This document shows, one piece after another, positions 1 to 7,498 of a stretch of 18,113 nt of DNA. The stretch is from an uncultured Clostridia bacterium (GTDB lineage Bacteria; Bacillota; Clostridia; Christensenellales; Aristaeellaceae), in the NCBI GenBank assembly GCA_934663595.1, contig CAKUKM010000042.1, forward strand, positions 1-18,113. The letters are read 5' to 3'. How positions within the stretch are numbered: the first letter of the stretch is position 1; each line of letters opens with the position of its first letter. The notes under the pieces are model-generated. The model was not told the origin of the DNA. It saw nothing but the letters and a program-made list of their open reading frames with translations, and made no database searches. Both the position numbers and the translations under genes were made by a program.

Positions 1-114
1 CGCGGCCTGTTCGGCCTTCGCCTTACCAACTTCATATGTGACGCTGTTGTATTTGCGCATAACTCTTGACAGTACCTTGTGCGAAGCGCGGTGGGCTTTG
101 CGCAGCAGAGTCAT
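1..114 (-). CDS. Possible partial CDS running off the left edge
   Basis: A minus-strand frame is open from an ATG at 114 to the window edge (38 codons seen). It starts MTLLRKAHRASH and continues through MRKYNSVTYEV to a Lys/Ala-rich end, so it is basic and looks plausibly coding. I do not recognise it. A second in-frame ATG at 60 is an alternative start. No convincing ribosome binding site precedes either. The frame directly upstream (ATG 176, MGSEETEANAPP, stop at 111-113) overlaps it as ATGA, so this may be a coupled pair or one gene broken by a frameshift. The upstream frame is closed by TGA codons before 114. Support is weak because only the edge of the putative gene is visible. Confidence 0.22.
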   Translation of the reverse strand, partial: MTLLRKAHRASHKVLSRVMRKYNSVTYEVGKAKAEQAA

Positions 115-209
115 GCGCTGCGGTTCGGAGCCAGCGCGGCCGGCGGAGCATTCGCCTCAGTTTCCTCAGAACCCATTGCAATTCTGATGGAATTGCGGCG
201 GATTCCCTG

Positions 210-238
210 TTGCGCGGCACTTTCGCGGATGATATAAT
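210..238 (+). promoter_or_regulatory. Sigma-A type promoter for the 275-1370 gene pair
   Basis: A perfect TATAAT at 233-238 is preceded by TG at 230-231, giving an extended -10. A partial -35, TTGCGC at 210-215, is exactly 17 bp upstream. The start of transcription would fall near 245, about 30 bases before the first start codon. Confidence 0.6.
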
Positions 239-274
239 GAGCGTTAGAGAAAGCAATCTGGGGGGAGAAATAGT

Positions 275-790
275 ATGATTTATCACGGTTCGTGCATTTC
301 TGGGCTGCGCACAATCAGGGCAAATTCAAAATCTCATTCTTCCGGCAAAATGGTTGCCTATTTCAGCGAGGACAGGTGCTATGCCCTGGTCTGCTGCCGA
401 AGCAGGGACGAAAATTATGTTACGATGGGCGTTGCGGCGGACGGCAGGCAGCACTATATTGAGTATTTTCCCAATCAGCTGGAAACGCTTTATAAGGGCA
501 GGCAGGGTTATATTTATACTCTTGATTCGACGGATGGCATGACGCGCGGGAAGGGGCATTCATGGGAGAGCGAATGCGACGTTCCCGTATCGCAATGCGA
601 GAGCATTGCCGATGTATACAGCGAGATTCTGCGGGAAGAAGCTCTGGGGAATATCGTCATTCACAGATACTCCGAGGTGGATCCGGCAGAACAGAAGAGC
701 TACGCAAATTATATCAGGGACCATCTTGCGGATGAAGGGGAGAAAATGGAAAAATTCTATACCCTCCATTTTTCATCCTTATGGGATTGA
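275..790 (+). CDS. Conserved hypothetical protein (MIYHGS... family, possible ART-like fold)
   Basis: This encodes 171 residues with no signal peptide or membrane segment, so it is probably cytoplasmic. The start is supported by GGGGGAG at 260-266, eight bases before the ATG. From memory, the opening MIYHGS and the later NQLETLYKGRQGYIY stretch (about residues 68-82) resemble a recurring Bacillota family of unknown function. In that family the N-terminal 'yHGS' strand and a following Tyr/Thr-containing strand recall the ADP-ribosyltransferase or RNA 2'-phosphotransferase fold. That fold assignment is inference. The expected second motif is not convincing here (YFSEDRCYALV around residues 28-38), and I cannot point to a catalytic glutamate. 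It is followed after 70 bases, with no terminator between, by a membrane protein gene, so the two are probably co-transcribed from the promoter at 210-238. Confidence 0.8.
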   Translation: MIYHGSCISGLRTIRANSKSHSSGKMVAYFSEDRCYALVCCRSRDENYVTMGVAADGRQHYIEYFPNQLETLYKGRQGYIYTLDSTDGMTRGKGHSWESECDVPVSQCESIADVYSEILREEALGNIVIHRYSEVDPAEQKSYANYIRDHLADEGEKMEKFYTLHFSSLWD

Positions 791-860
791 CAGCCTCCAT
801 CGTAAATCGGATGCACCGCCTGAAAGCGGCTTGAAATCAATGGGAAGGTGGAGATTTTCG

Positions 861-1370
861 ATGAGCGCGATCCGGGAAATCCTGCATGAAAAAAGAGCGG
901 CGACGGAAAAGCATATCATGCAGCTCCAGCAGTCGGGGCGACAGGACGTTCGCTATACTGCCATGATGCCGGATATTCCGTTTCTGGTATTGGGCCTGCT
1001 GAGCGATATTGGCTGGATCATCCATCTTATAGCGGGCATTCTTTATTTTTGCAGAAACGGTTTTCGCCATGCGCCGGACTATATGGCGCTCGCTGCGCTG
1101 GCCGCCGTCGTGTTCGGCGTGGCCTATATCATTTATCTGAACAAAAACCATGAAAAGGAAATCGCTACGAAGCGTCAAAAGAATCTCAGCTTTGGCATGA
1201 CCGCTTATGCCGGATTGGCGGGGGCGATTCTCGGAATAGCGCAGATCGCGATCGATCCAGGCGCTGCATCAGAGCTCGCGTGGATGATAATCGGCGGCTT
1301 TTTAAACTTTGCTTCGACCCTGCCCATTTATCTCTCCTTCAAAAAAGGAATTTTTTATGGAGTAAAATAG
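861..1370 (+). CDS. Small four-helix integral membrane protein, function unknown
   Basis: This encodes 169 residues from ATG 861, chosen because GGAAGGTGGAG lies at 843-853 with normal spacing. The open frame extends further upstream, but that part overlaps the preceding gene and has no such site. The first 35 residues are charged and helical. They are followed by four hydrophobic stretches at about 40-63, 75-93, 111-131 and 138-160, the middle pair separated by a basic loop (NKNHEKEIATKRQKN). The C terminus is short and basic. I recognise no family motif. It could be a small permease-like or stress membrane protein, but nothing in the sequence decides this. It shares a transcript with the gene at 275 and is closed by the terminator at 1424. 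Confidence 0.75.
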   Translation: MSAIREILHEKRAATEKHIMQLQQSGRQDVRYTAMMPDIPFLVLGLLSDIGWIIHLIAGILYFCRNGFRHAPDYMALAALAAVVFGVAYIIYLNKNHEKEIATKRQKNLSFGMTAYAGLAGAILGIAQIAIDPGAASELAWMIIGGFLNFASTLPIYLSFKKGIFYGVK

Positions 1371-1423
1371 CCATCGCCCCTCCGAAACGGTTTTTAGCGG
1401 AATCGCGGCGCAACAATGCATTT

Positions 1424-1458
1424 CGCCCGAAGCTTTGCTTCGGGCGTTTTTGTGTTTT
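1424..1458 (+). terminator. Rho-independent terminator
   Basis: A perfect 10-bp stem CGCCCGAAGC / GCTTCGGGCG (1424-1433 and 1437-1446) with a TTT loop is followed by TTTTTGTGTTTT. It closes the 275-1370 unit. Confidence 0.9.
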
Positions 1459-1569
1459 CCGGCATTTGTCATTGCGGATTTTGAATAGCGATGCGTTCAT
1501 TTTTGCGCTTGAATGCTTTAGGCGGCGCAAATACAATCCCAAATATTGCAAAAAGGAGAAAATCACTGG

Positions 1570-1597
1570 GCCAATTTGCCTGCGGCGGGCGTCTAAT
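1570..1597 (+). promoter_or_regulatory. Candidate ECF-type promoter of the sigma/anti-sigma pair
   Basis: CGTCTAAT at 1590-1597 matches the -10 style (CGTC plus AT-rich) used by several Bacillota ECF sigma factors. Upstream, GCCAATTT at 1570-1577 is a weak match to the usual AAC-containing -35 and its spacing is a little short. Its position about 40 bases before the sigma gene fits autoregulation, which is common for these factors. The claim rests mainly on the -10. Confidence 0.42.
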
Positions 1598-1636
1598 AGG
1601 TGTTGATCGATCGACAACGTTGAAAGGAGAAGCGCC

Positions 1637-2107
1637 ATGATGGAGGAAAGGGAGTTTGAGCAGCGCGTTCGCGCGTGCACCCCAAGGCTGTTCCGTGTGT
1701 GCTATGCCATTCTTCCGGAAAGAGCGGATCGCGACGACGCTATACAGGAAGCGCTCCTCAAGGCATGGCGAAGGCGCGGTACGCTTCGCGATGAAGCGGT
1801 TTTTGAGACATGGCTGACGCGCATTGCAATCAACGAATGCAAGAGCATACTTCGGCGCAGAAGGCGCATGCCCGTCGCCGAGTTGGACGAGCAGATTCCC
1901 GCTTCCGGCGACGCCATTCCCGATCTGGCGCTGCACAATGCGCTTCGGGGGCTGGAACTCAAGCTGCGAATGCCGGTGGTTTTGCATTATGCGGAAGGGT
2001 ATGCAATGGCCGAAACCGCGCGCCTTCTGGGAATTCCCGTGGGAACGGCCAAGCACCGGCTGGAGCAGGCAAAAAAGATTCTGAAGGAACGGTTAAAGGA
2101 GGAATAA
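1637..2107 (+). CDS. ECF-family RNA polymerase sigma-70 factor
   Basis: This encodes 156 residues, the usual size for an ECF sigma factor. Region 2 spans roughly residues 8-73: LFRVCYAIL, then the DDAIQEALLKAWRRR core-binding and -10 segment, then FETWLTRIAINECKSILRRRRR. Region 4 spans about residues 105-152 and has a helix-turn-helix in YAMAETARLLGIPVGTAKHRLEQAKKIL. No region 3 is present, as expected for ECF factors. GAAAGGAGAA at 1622-1631 sets the start; the second codon is also ATG. The stop lies four bases before the start of a membrane-anchored DUF4179-type gene, whose ribosome binding site lies in the end of this one, so the pair is very likely translationally coupled and works as sigma and anti-sigma. 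The inducing signal is unknown. Confidence 0.95.
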   Translation: MMEEREFEQRVRACTPRLFRVCYAILPERADRDDAIQEALLKAWRRRGTLRDEAVFETWLTRIAINECKSILRRRRRMPVAELDEQIPASGDAIPDLALHNALRGLELKLRMPVVLHYAEGYAMAETARLLGIPVGTAKHRLEQAKKILKERLKEE

Positions 2108-2111
2108 AGCC

Positions 2112-3374
2112 ATGAAGAGACGGATGAAGGATGCATTTCCTCCTGTTGATCTCAGCTTTGAACGCAGCATGAATCTTGCATTTGACGCAATCAGAAAGGA
2201 GAAACCCATGCGCAACCGAAAAAATGTGCGCCGCACGGCACTGCTGGCCGCGATCCTCGTGTTGCTGGCGACGGCAGTTGGATTTGCTACCAATTTTTTC
2301 CAGTCCGCCTTTTCCAGAATGCGGACGGACGGCTTTGCAGGAAATCCGATGGCGGATTATGAAAAGCTGGAGGGCATGGCCGATTCTCAGAGCACCATCC
2401 AAATGGCGGCATTCTCCGACGCAACGGCAGAAGTTGCGCTGGAGCAATCCTATTACAATGGCGAGCAGCTGATTCTCGGCTGGACGTTCAAAGGGCCGGA
2501 CGACGTCGAATTCTATGAAAAGGGAGATCCCCGCTTCACAGAGGTGCATTCCACCGGCGACACGGAGGAAATCGACATTCAGCAGCGCTTTTCGGCGGAA
2601 ACGGTCGATGCGATCTATAATAAGGTAGTCCAGGATCACTGGGCCGGGGTCTTCTGGTATGAGGTGTGGCTGGGCGACGGCGTATGGATTCCGGACGCTG
2701 CGAGCCGCGAGACCGGCTGGGACGGAAGCGAGATTGAAGCGGACGATACGCGCCTCTATTCCGCAGTCGAGCGCACGTGGAACAGAATCGGCGCGGGGCA
2801 GCGCTATTATGAATGTGAAACGCCGCTGCCGCAGATCGCGCGCAATCAGCAGACGCTGAGAATCCTGTGCAGGGTCTATATGCGCCCCACATGGCTGTGC
2901 TATGAAGGCGAAATCGGCAATGTCCGGGCCAGCGTGGGCTATGGCGAAACGGAGATGCGCGAGGTATTCTTCGATGTTCCGCTCAGCGGGAAATACGAGG
3001 AAAAATCCAGTGCGGCAGACGCGGAATTCCCGAACCATTCGGCGGCGATTTCGATCCGAACCACTCCTATCTATGCGCAGATCGATATTGTTGCTTCCAT
3101 TCCGGAGGCATGGAAGCAGGCCTGGGCGAAGCACGAGGGCGGCTATGCGCCGCCGATGAGTCTGGACGCGGATTGCGCGTTTAATTACGAGGTCTGGGCG
3201 CGCTGCGGCGTGGAGACGAAGCGAATGCTCGACATGCTGGATGAAATCGATGGAATCGAGCGCTTTACCGGACGTTTCGTTCTTCCTAACGGCGCAACGG
3301 AGCTGATTCTTCGCCCCATTTACGCCAATACCGGAACGCACGCCGGGGAGGAAATTGTACTTCCCATTCCGTGA
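2112..3374 (+). CDS. Membrane-anchored anti-sigma factor, DUF4179-type
   Basis: This encodes 420 residues. A short cytoplasmic N terminus (about 1-40, ending in a basic MRNRKNVRR patch) precedes a single transmembrane helix at about 42-60 (TALLAAILVLLATAVGFAT). A large extracytoplasmic domain of about 360 residues rich in aromatic and acidic residues follows. This architecture and its place right behind an ECF sigma gene match the DUF4179 anti-sigma family of Bacillota. In that family the N terminus holds the sigma factor and the outer domain senses an envelope signal. I see no zinc-binding HxxxCxxC motif in the short N terminus, so sigma capture would use another mode. AGGAGGAAT at 2098-2106 gives the start. 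Two hairpins and a terminator follow. Confidence 0.88.
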   Translation: MKRRMKDAFPPVDLSFERSMNLAFDAIRKEKPMRNRKNVRRTALLAAILVLLATAVGFATNFFQSAFSRMRTDGFAGNPMADYEKLEGMADSQSTIQMAAFSDATAEVALEQSYYNGEQLILGWTFKGPDDVEFYEKGDPRFTEVHSTGDTEEIDIQQRFSAETVDAIYNKVVQDHWAGVFWYEVWLGDGVWIPDAASRETGWDGSEIEADDTRLYSAVERTWNRIGAGQRYYECETPLPQIARNQQTLRILCRVYMRPTWLCYEGEIGNVRASVGYGETEMREVFFDVPLSGKYEEKSSAADAEFPNHSAAISIRTTPIYAQIDIVASIPEAWKQAWAKHEGGYAPPMSLDADCAFNYEVWARCGVETKRMLDMLDEIDGIERFTGRFVLPNGATELILRPIYANTGTHAGEEIVLPIP

Positions 3375-3418
3375 GACGGAATCGCTTCCGCCCATTGGCA
3401 AATTTCATAATCGCTCGC

Positions 3419-3449
3419 GGATGAAGCGGCAGTTCTGCTGACTTCATCC
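3419..3449 (+). other. Stem-loop after the anti-sigma gene
   Basis: GGATGAAG (3419-3426) pairs with CTTCATCC (3442-3449), enclosing a second small stem GCAG/CTGC. There is no T-run directly behind it, so it is a transcript-end structure upstream of the true terminator. Confidence 0.5.
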
Positions 3450-3455
3450 ATAGCG

Positions 3456-3495
3456 ACAAGGACTGCAAAACCGGTTTTGCAGTCCTTGTTTTTTT
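3456..3495 (+). terminator. Rho-independent terminator of the sigma/anti-sigma operon
   Basis: The arms ACAAGGACTGCAAAA (3456-3470) and TTTTGCAGTCCTTGT (3475-3489) form a perfect 15-bp stem with a CCGG loop, running into a T-tract to 3495. It sits between convergent genes, but only the plus strand has the T-tract. Confidence 0.9.
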
Positions 3496-3509
3496 GCATT
3501 GCCCGCCCG

Positions 3510-4376
3510 CTATTGGAATCTTTCGCGGAATTCCAGGGGGAGAAAGCCGATGCGCTTTAAAAACATATTGTTGAAATGGTGAACGTTGGAATAGCCCACG
3601 GTGGAGGCGATTTCCTTAATCGGCGTGTCGGTGTGTAGCAGCAGGGTGCGGGCCTCCTGGAAGCGCAGGTCGATCACATAATTGATGGGCGAAATGTTGA
3701 ACGCCTTGGTAAATTCCCGGGACAGGTGGCTCGGGCAGACGAAAAACGCATCCGCAAGGCTGGTCAGCGTCAGATCCTCGCGGTAATGCTCGATGATATA
3801 CATGGCGACCCGGTGGGCCAGCTGCATGGACTGATCCTCCAGCGTGCGGCGGCCGGGCGCGGCGGCATAGAGCTTGCGCAGCAGCGCCAGCATGGGCGCG
3901 AGCATCATCTGGCAGAGCAGATAGGTGGACGGCCCGTTTTCGGCGTAAATGCGCTGCATTTCAAGAAAGGTGTTTTCGATGAACGCGCCGTGCTCGCCGC
4001 TGGCCAGAACGGGAAAGGTGTTCACGTTCATGGAATTGGGCAGGCGCTCATCGTAGAAGGACGGCGTGAGCACGTGAACCACCCAGAACTTCAGCGGCGC
4101 GTCGTTGCAGGAGGTGGTGTCGTGAAGAAAGCCGTTTTGAACGTAAATGATGTCGCCGGCGCGGATGGGCAGGTTTTCGGACACGATGTGATAGGTGCCC
4201 CTGCCGGCGGTGACATAGGCGATTTCGATGAACTGGTGCATATGCATGGGCTTGGACCAGACGGGAACGTCCACGTTCTGCACAAATTCAGTCCATACAG
4301 GCAGATTGAGCTGCTGCGTGCGTTGGGCTGCGACGTGGATATCGTCCTCCCGTGCGGAAAAGGTGAAGTTGCTCAT
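3510..4376 (-). CDS. AraC-family transcriptional regulator, probable activator of the 4687-14832 cluster
   Basis: This encodes 288 residues. The N-terminal half carries a cupin-like sensor fold: HMHQFIEIAYVTAGRG at 45-60, then the IRAGDIIYVQNG turn at 71-82. The C-terminal 100 residues form the double helix-turn-helix of the AraC family: LTLTSLADAFFVCPSHLSREF at about 202-222, then IKEIASTVGYSNVHHFNNMFLKRIG at about 253-277. I chose ATG 4376 (MSNFTF) over an in-frame TTG at 4427 for two reasons. GGAG lies nine bases upstream of 4376, and the TTG lies at the likely transcription start, immediately next to the -10 box. It is divergent from the hydrolase-transporter cluster, with repeats between them that look like its operators. 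The ligand is unknown. Confidence 0.93.
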   Translation of the reverse strand: MSNFTFSAREDDIHVAAQRTQQLNLPVWTEFVQNVDVPVWSKPMHMHQFIEIAYVTAGRGTYHIVSENLPIRAGDIIYVQNGFLHDTTSCNDAPLKFWVVHVLTPSFYDERLPNSMNVNTFPVLASGEHGAFIENTFLEMQRIYAENGPSTYLLCQMMLAPMLALLRKLYAAAPGRRTLEDQSMQLAHRVAMYIIEHYREDLTLTSLADAFFVCPSHLSREFTKAFNISPINYVIDLRFQEARTLLLHTDTPIKEIASTVGYSNVHHFNNMFLKRIGFLPLEFRERFQ

Positions 4377-4428
4377 AACGTCACGCTCCGGATATGGTTC
4401 GTCAAAGACCGCGAAATGGCTTTTCAAC

Positions 4429-4457
4429 AGTATAGCACATCACCCCGGAAAAGGCAA
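4429..4457 (-). promoter_or_regulatory. Promoter of the AraC-family gene
   Basis: Reading the minus strand, TTGCCT (4452-4457) is followed by exactly 17 bases and then TATACT (4429-4434). This predicts transcription starting near 4422 and supports the downstream start codon at 4376. Confidence 0.65.
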
Positions 4458-4503
4458 GATTCGACAAATGGAGAAGCTCTGATGCAAAATTTTTGCGGCA
4501 AAT

Positions 4504-4600
4504 GATAAGATATTTGTGGAAATGCATGGAATACGCCAGAAAAGTGGAACAATCAGGTGGAAAATACGATAGGATATTTTAACACCCGGATAGGATTCTT
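4504..4600 (+). promoter_or_regulatory. Three AraC-type operator half-site repeats
   Basis: Three copies of GATARGATWYTT lie in the divergent region: GATAAGATATTT (4504-4515), GATAGGATATTT (4568-4579) and GATAGGATTCTT (4589-4600). The last two start 21 bp apart, two helical turns. The proximal one covers the -35 position of the promoter at 4615-4620. The distal copy is 64 bp (about six turns) further up and closer to the regulator's own promoter. Confidence 0.65.
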
Positions 4601-4611
4601 TGGGCGAGCTC

Positions 4612-4620
4612 TGTTATAAT
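4612..4620 (+). promoter_or_regulatory. Extended -10 promoter of the hydrolase-transporter cluster
   Basis: TGTTATAAT is a perfect -10 (4615-4620) with the extended TG. The -35 position (4592-4597, AGGATT) does not resemble TTGACA and lies inside the proximal operator repeat, so the promoter probably depends on an activator. Confidence 0.7.
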
Positions 4621-4686
4621 GTTTTCAGACGAGGAAAAATCCGGGCGGCTGTACATCGAATGGCCGCGCCGGGAATGGAGGAGAAG

Positions 4687-6282
4687 ATGAAATCCCTGAA
4701 GCGAAGCATGCCCTCTGCGGAGGGAATCGATGCCGGCGGGATCTATGAATTTCTGGAATTTGTCGATCAGCACGTGAAGATGAATTCGGTGATGATCGTC
4801 AAAAACGGCCGGGTGGTCGCCGAAGGCTGGTGGGGGCCCTATGCGCCGGAAAAGACGCACGCGCTGTTTTCCGCATCCAAGACCTATACGGGGCTGGCGG
4901 TGGGCTTTGCCTGCCAGGACGGATTGCTGGATGTGCACGACAAGGTCGCGGCCTTCTTCCCGGAAAAGGCGCGGTTCGGACTCAGCGAGAATATGGCGGC
5001 CATGGAGGTGGAGCACCTGCTCACCATGACGACCGGCCTGCGGGAGGATCCCCACGATTTCGTGTTCCGGAAAGACGACGACTGGGTTTACCGGTTCCTG
5101 CGGCTCTATGTGCCCGACCGTCCCGGCGAACGCTTTGTATACAGCACCCACGCCAGCTATATGCTTGCCGCCATCGTGCAGCGGGTGACCGGGCGAACGG
5201 TGTTTGATTATCTGAACGAAAAGCTGTTTCAGCCGCTGGGCTATAGCGACCAGACCTGGTGGGAGACCTGCCCGCGGGGCGTCAATACCGGCGGCTGGGG
5301 TCTGTATGTTACCACCGAGGACTATGCCAAGCTGGGCGTGTTCCTGCTGAATCGAGGCGCCTGGGAGGGGCGGCAGCTGCTGAACGCCGCCTGGGTGGAT
5401 CGGGCCACGTCGAAGCTCACGGACAGCTATCCTCCGGAAATCAACGCGCACGAGAGCTATGGCTACGGCTATCAGATCTGGCGGGGCGAGCGCAATTCCT
5501 TCCGGGTCAGCGGCGGCTACGGCCAGTACTGCTGCGTGTATCCGCAGGAGAATCTGGTGGTGGCCACCACGGCGGGCGAGTTCCAGTGCAACGACAGCAT
5601 TCTGGATGCGGTGGAGCGGTTCCTGCTGCCGGCCTGCGGCCGCTGCAACGAGGACTGCGCGGATATGCAGGAGCAGCTGAAGGAAAGCGCAGCCCGGCTG
5701 CATATCGAAACGCCCATCGTGGGCGAGAAGAGCGTCGGCCCGGCGATTCAGTATTCCGGCGTGCGGTATCTCTTGTCGCCCAGTCATCTGGACTATCGAT
5801 GGATCCGCCTCAGCTTCGGCGAGGAGGCCGATCGGGCGGAGTTCGGCTATTTCGATCGGAGCTTTTCAGTGCCCGTGGGCCATGGCGAATGGCTGCCCGG
5901 GGAGACCTGCGTGGACGATTCCGAGACGGACACGGATGTTTCGGTGGTCTATCGGAACGTGTCCTGCGCGGGCGGCTGGGTGGATAAGGATTGCTATGAG
6001 CTGAAGATGTGCTTCGACCGCACGCCCTATGTGGACACCTGGCGCATCTATTTCCGGGGCGGAACGATCGTGGCCGATTACAGGCGGAGCGAGTTCTTTC
6101 CCGGCCAGAGTATGGACGTGACGCTCTATGGCGTGGCGGAATCGGCAGCCCGCGATTGCGTGGTCAGGCCGGTATATCATATTCACTACGGTTTTCAGAA
6201 CCGGCATTTCGGAAAGCCGTTGGATTGGCGAAACGATAAAGAGGCAAACGGACAGGCGGAAAGCGGCGCAGAGGAAAGGTGA
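4687..6282 (+). CDS. Beta-lactamase-fold serine hydrolase with C-terminal beta-rich extension
   Basis: This encodes 531 residues. It belongs to the serine beta-lactamase / penicillin-binding-protein-like hydrolase family (PF00144 type). The SxxK motif is S62-A-S-K65, the Y-S-x segment is at 152-154 (YSTHASYML), and the third motif is the GGYGQ turn at 276-280. Residues from about 340 to 531 form an extra beta-rich region of unknown fold. No signal peptide is visible, so it should act inside the cell as an esterase, amidase or aminopeptidase rather than in drug defence. The start at 4687 is set by GGAGGAG just upstream; earlier in-frame codons lie near or before the promoter, apart from an ATG at 4675 with a weaker site. 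It is the first gene after the operator region, and the PLP enzyme gene begins seven bases after its stop. The substrate cannot be read from sequence. Confidence 0.88.
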   Translation: MKSLKRSMPSAEGIDAGGIYEFLEFVDQHVKMNSVMIVKNGRVVAEGWWGPYAPEKTHALFSASKTYTGLAVGFACQDGLLDVHDKVAAFFPEKARFGLSENMAAMEVEHLLTMTTGLREDPHDFVFRKDDDWVYRFLRLYVPDRPGERFVYSTHASYMLAAIVQRVTGRTVFDYLNEKLFQPLGYSDQTWWETCPRGVNTGGWGLYVTTEDYAKLGVFLLNRGAWEGRQLLNAAWVDRATSKLTDSYPPEINAHESYGYGYQIWRGERNSFRVSGGYGQYCCVYPQENLVVATTAGEFQCNDSILDAVERFLLPACGRCNEDCADMQEQLKESAARLHIETPIVGEKSVGPAIQYSGVRYLLSPSHLDYRWIRLSFGEEADRAEFGYFDRSFSVPVGHGEWLPGETCVDDSETDTDVSVVYRNVSCAGGWVDKDCYELKMCFDRTPYVDTWRIYFRGGTIVADYRRSEFFPGQSMDVTLYGVAESAARDCVVRPVYHIHYGFQNRHFGKPLDWRNDKEANGQAESGAEER

Positions 6283-6289
6283 GGGAATT

Positions 6290-7480
6290 ATGATCTACAA
6301 TTTTGATGAAATCATCGACCGGCATGGAACCTACAGCTCCAAATGGGACGCGGGCAAGATGGCCCTGGCCAAGGGCTGGGTACCGAACTACGACGAACGC
6401 TCCATTCCGCTGTTTACCGCGGATATGGATTTGCCCAGCCCGCAGCCGGTGGTGGACGCCATGCATCGCGTGGCGGATTTCCGGATGTACGGCTATACGG
6501 CGATCGACGGCGCGCCGGGCTTCCATGAGGCCATCGTGGGCTGGTTCAAGCGCCATCACGGCTGGGAAATCGACCCGGCGACGCTGGTGTATGTGGATGG
6601 AACGGTGAAGGCCATTGCGCTGGCCATTCGCGCGTTTACCCAGCCCGGCGACGGCGTGATCATCACCCGCCCGGTCTACGGCCCCTTTACCGGCTCCGTG
6701 GAAAACAACGGCCGAACGGTGGTCAACAGCCCGCTGATCGACCGGGACGGCTATTACACGATGGATTTCGAGGATATCGAGCGCAAGGCGCAGGACCCGA
6801 AGAACAAGATGTTCCTGCTCTGCAATCCCCACAACCCGACCGGCCGCGTGTGGACGCCGGAGGAACTGCGGACGCTCTCCGAAATCTGCGTTCGCAACGG
6901 CGTGCTGCTGGTTTCCGATGAAGTGCATTGCGATATTCTGCGCCGGGGCGTGAAGTTCACTCCCGCCCTCTGCGTGGCCGATCCGGAAAACACCATTGCG
7001 CTGAACGCCATCAACAAGACCTTCAACCTGGCGGGCTTGCACTGCTCTCACGCGGTAATTCCCAACGTCCGGCTGCGCGAGCAGTATGCCAAACTGGCCG
7101 ATTGCCCCATTACGCCCTTTGCCATTGCCGCTTTGATGGCGGCCTATAACGAGGGCGACGAATGGTACGAGCAGGCGATGGACTATATCGACGGCAATAT
7201 CGATTGGGTGCTGAGCTTCCTGAAGGAACGCCTGCCGCTGGCCAAATGCCGCCGGCCCGAGGGCACTTACGTAATGTGGATCGACTTTTCCGCCTACGGC
7301 CTCTCGCCCGAGGAACAGTGCGATCTGATTTACCATAAGGCGGACGTGCTGCTGGAGAACGGCAGATGCTTCGATCCCAATGGAACCAGCGGCGGCTATG
7401 AGCGCATCTGCACGCCTTCGCCGCGCCCGCTGATTGTGGAAGCGATGGAGCGCATCGCCGACGCCTTCGACCGCCGATAA
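6290..7480 (+). CDS. PLP-dependent aminotransferase / C-S lyase, MalY/PatB family
   Basis: This encodes 396 residues, the normal length for MalY/PatB (fold type I, class I/II aminotransferase-like). N-terminal landmarks are the FTADMDLPSPQPV segment at 42-54 and YGYTAIDG near 67-74. Cofactor-site residues are the NPHNPTGRVW loop at 179-188, D210 of SDEVHCD for the pyridine nitrogen, and the Schiff-base lysine K243 in NKTFNLAGL. R372 in YERICTPSPRP is the likely carboxylate-binding arginine. Family members cleave the C-S bond of cystathionine or cysteine conjugates to give pyruvate, ammonia and a thiol, though some act as transaminases. AAAGGTGAGGG overlapping the end of the hydrolase gene serves as the ribosome binding site, so the two are coupled. 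Its place between a hydrolase and an importer suggests breakdown of an imported amino-acid conjugate (inference). Confidence 0.9.
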   Translation: MIYNFDEIIDRHGTYSSKWDAGKMALAKGWVPNYDERSIPLFTADMDLPSPQPVVDAMHRVADFRMYGYTAIDGAPGFHEAIVGWFKRHHGWEIDPATLVYVDGTVKAIALAIRAFTQPGDGVIITRPVYGPFTGSVENNGRTVVNSPLIDRDGYYTMDFEDIERKAQDPKNKMFLLCNPHNPTGRVWTPEELRTLSEICVRNGVLLVSDEVHCDILRRGVKFTPALCVADPENTIALNAINKTFNLAGLHCSHAVIPNVRLREQYAKLADCPITPFAIAALMAAYNEGDEWYEQAMDYIDGNIDWVLSFLKERLPLAKCRRPEGTYVMWIDFSAYGLSPEEQCDLIYHKADVLLENGRCFDPNGTSGGYERICTPSPRPLIVEAMERIADAFDRR

Positions 7481-7498
7481 CCATAGGGAGGCAGATAT

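Noticed and set aside
65..70. TTGACA as a plus-strand promoter
   Set aside because: There is no -10 hexamer at any acceptable distance, and the TATAAT at 233 is far away.
1959..3401. Long minus-strand open frame antisense to the anti-sigma gene
   Set aside because: It has no ribosome binding site or recognisable motif and is low-complexity Arg/His/Ala-rich, a GC-driven shadow of the plus-strand gene.
4425..4427. TTG as start of the AraC-family gene
   Set aside because: It sits next to the -10 box at or before the predicted transcription start, and ATG 4376 has a proper GGAG nine bases upstream.
4687..6282. Antibiotic-resistance beta-lactamase
   Set aside because: It has no signal peptide, carries a large extra C-terminal region and lies in a catabolic-type operon. 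The motifs fit the broad serine hydrolase family rather than a true class C enzyme.
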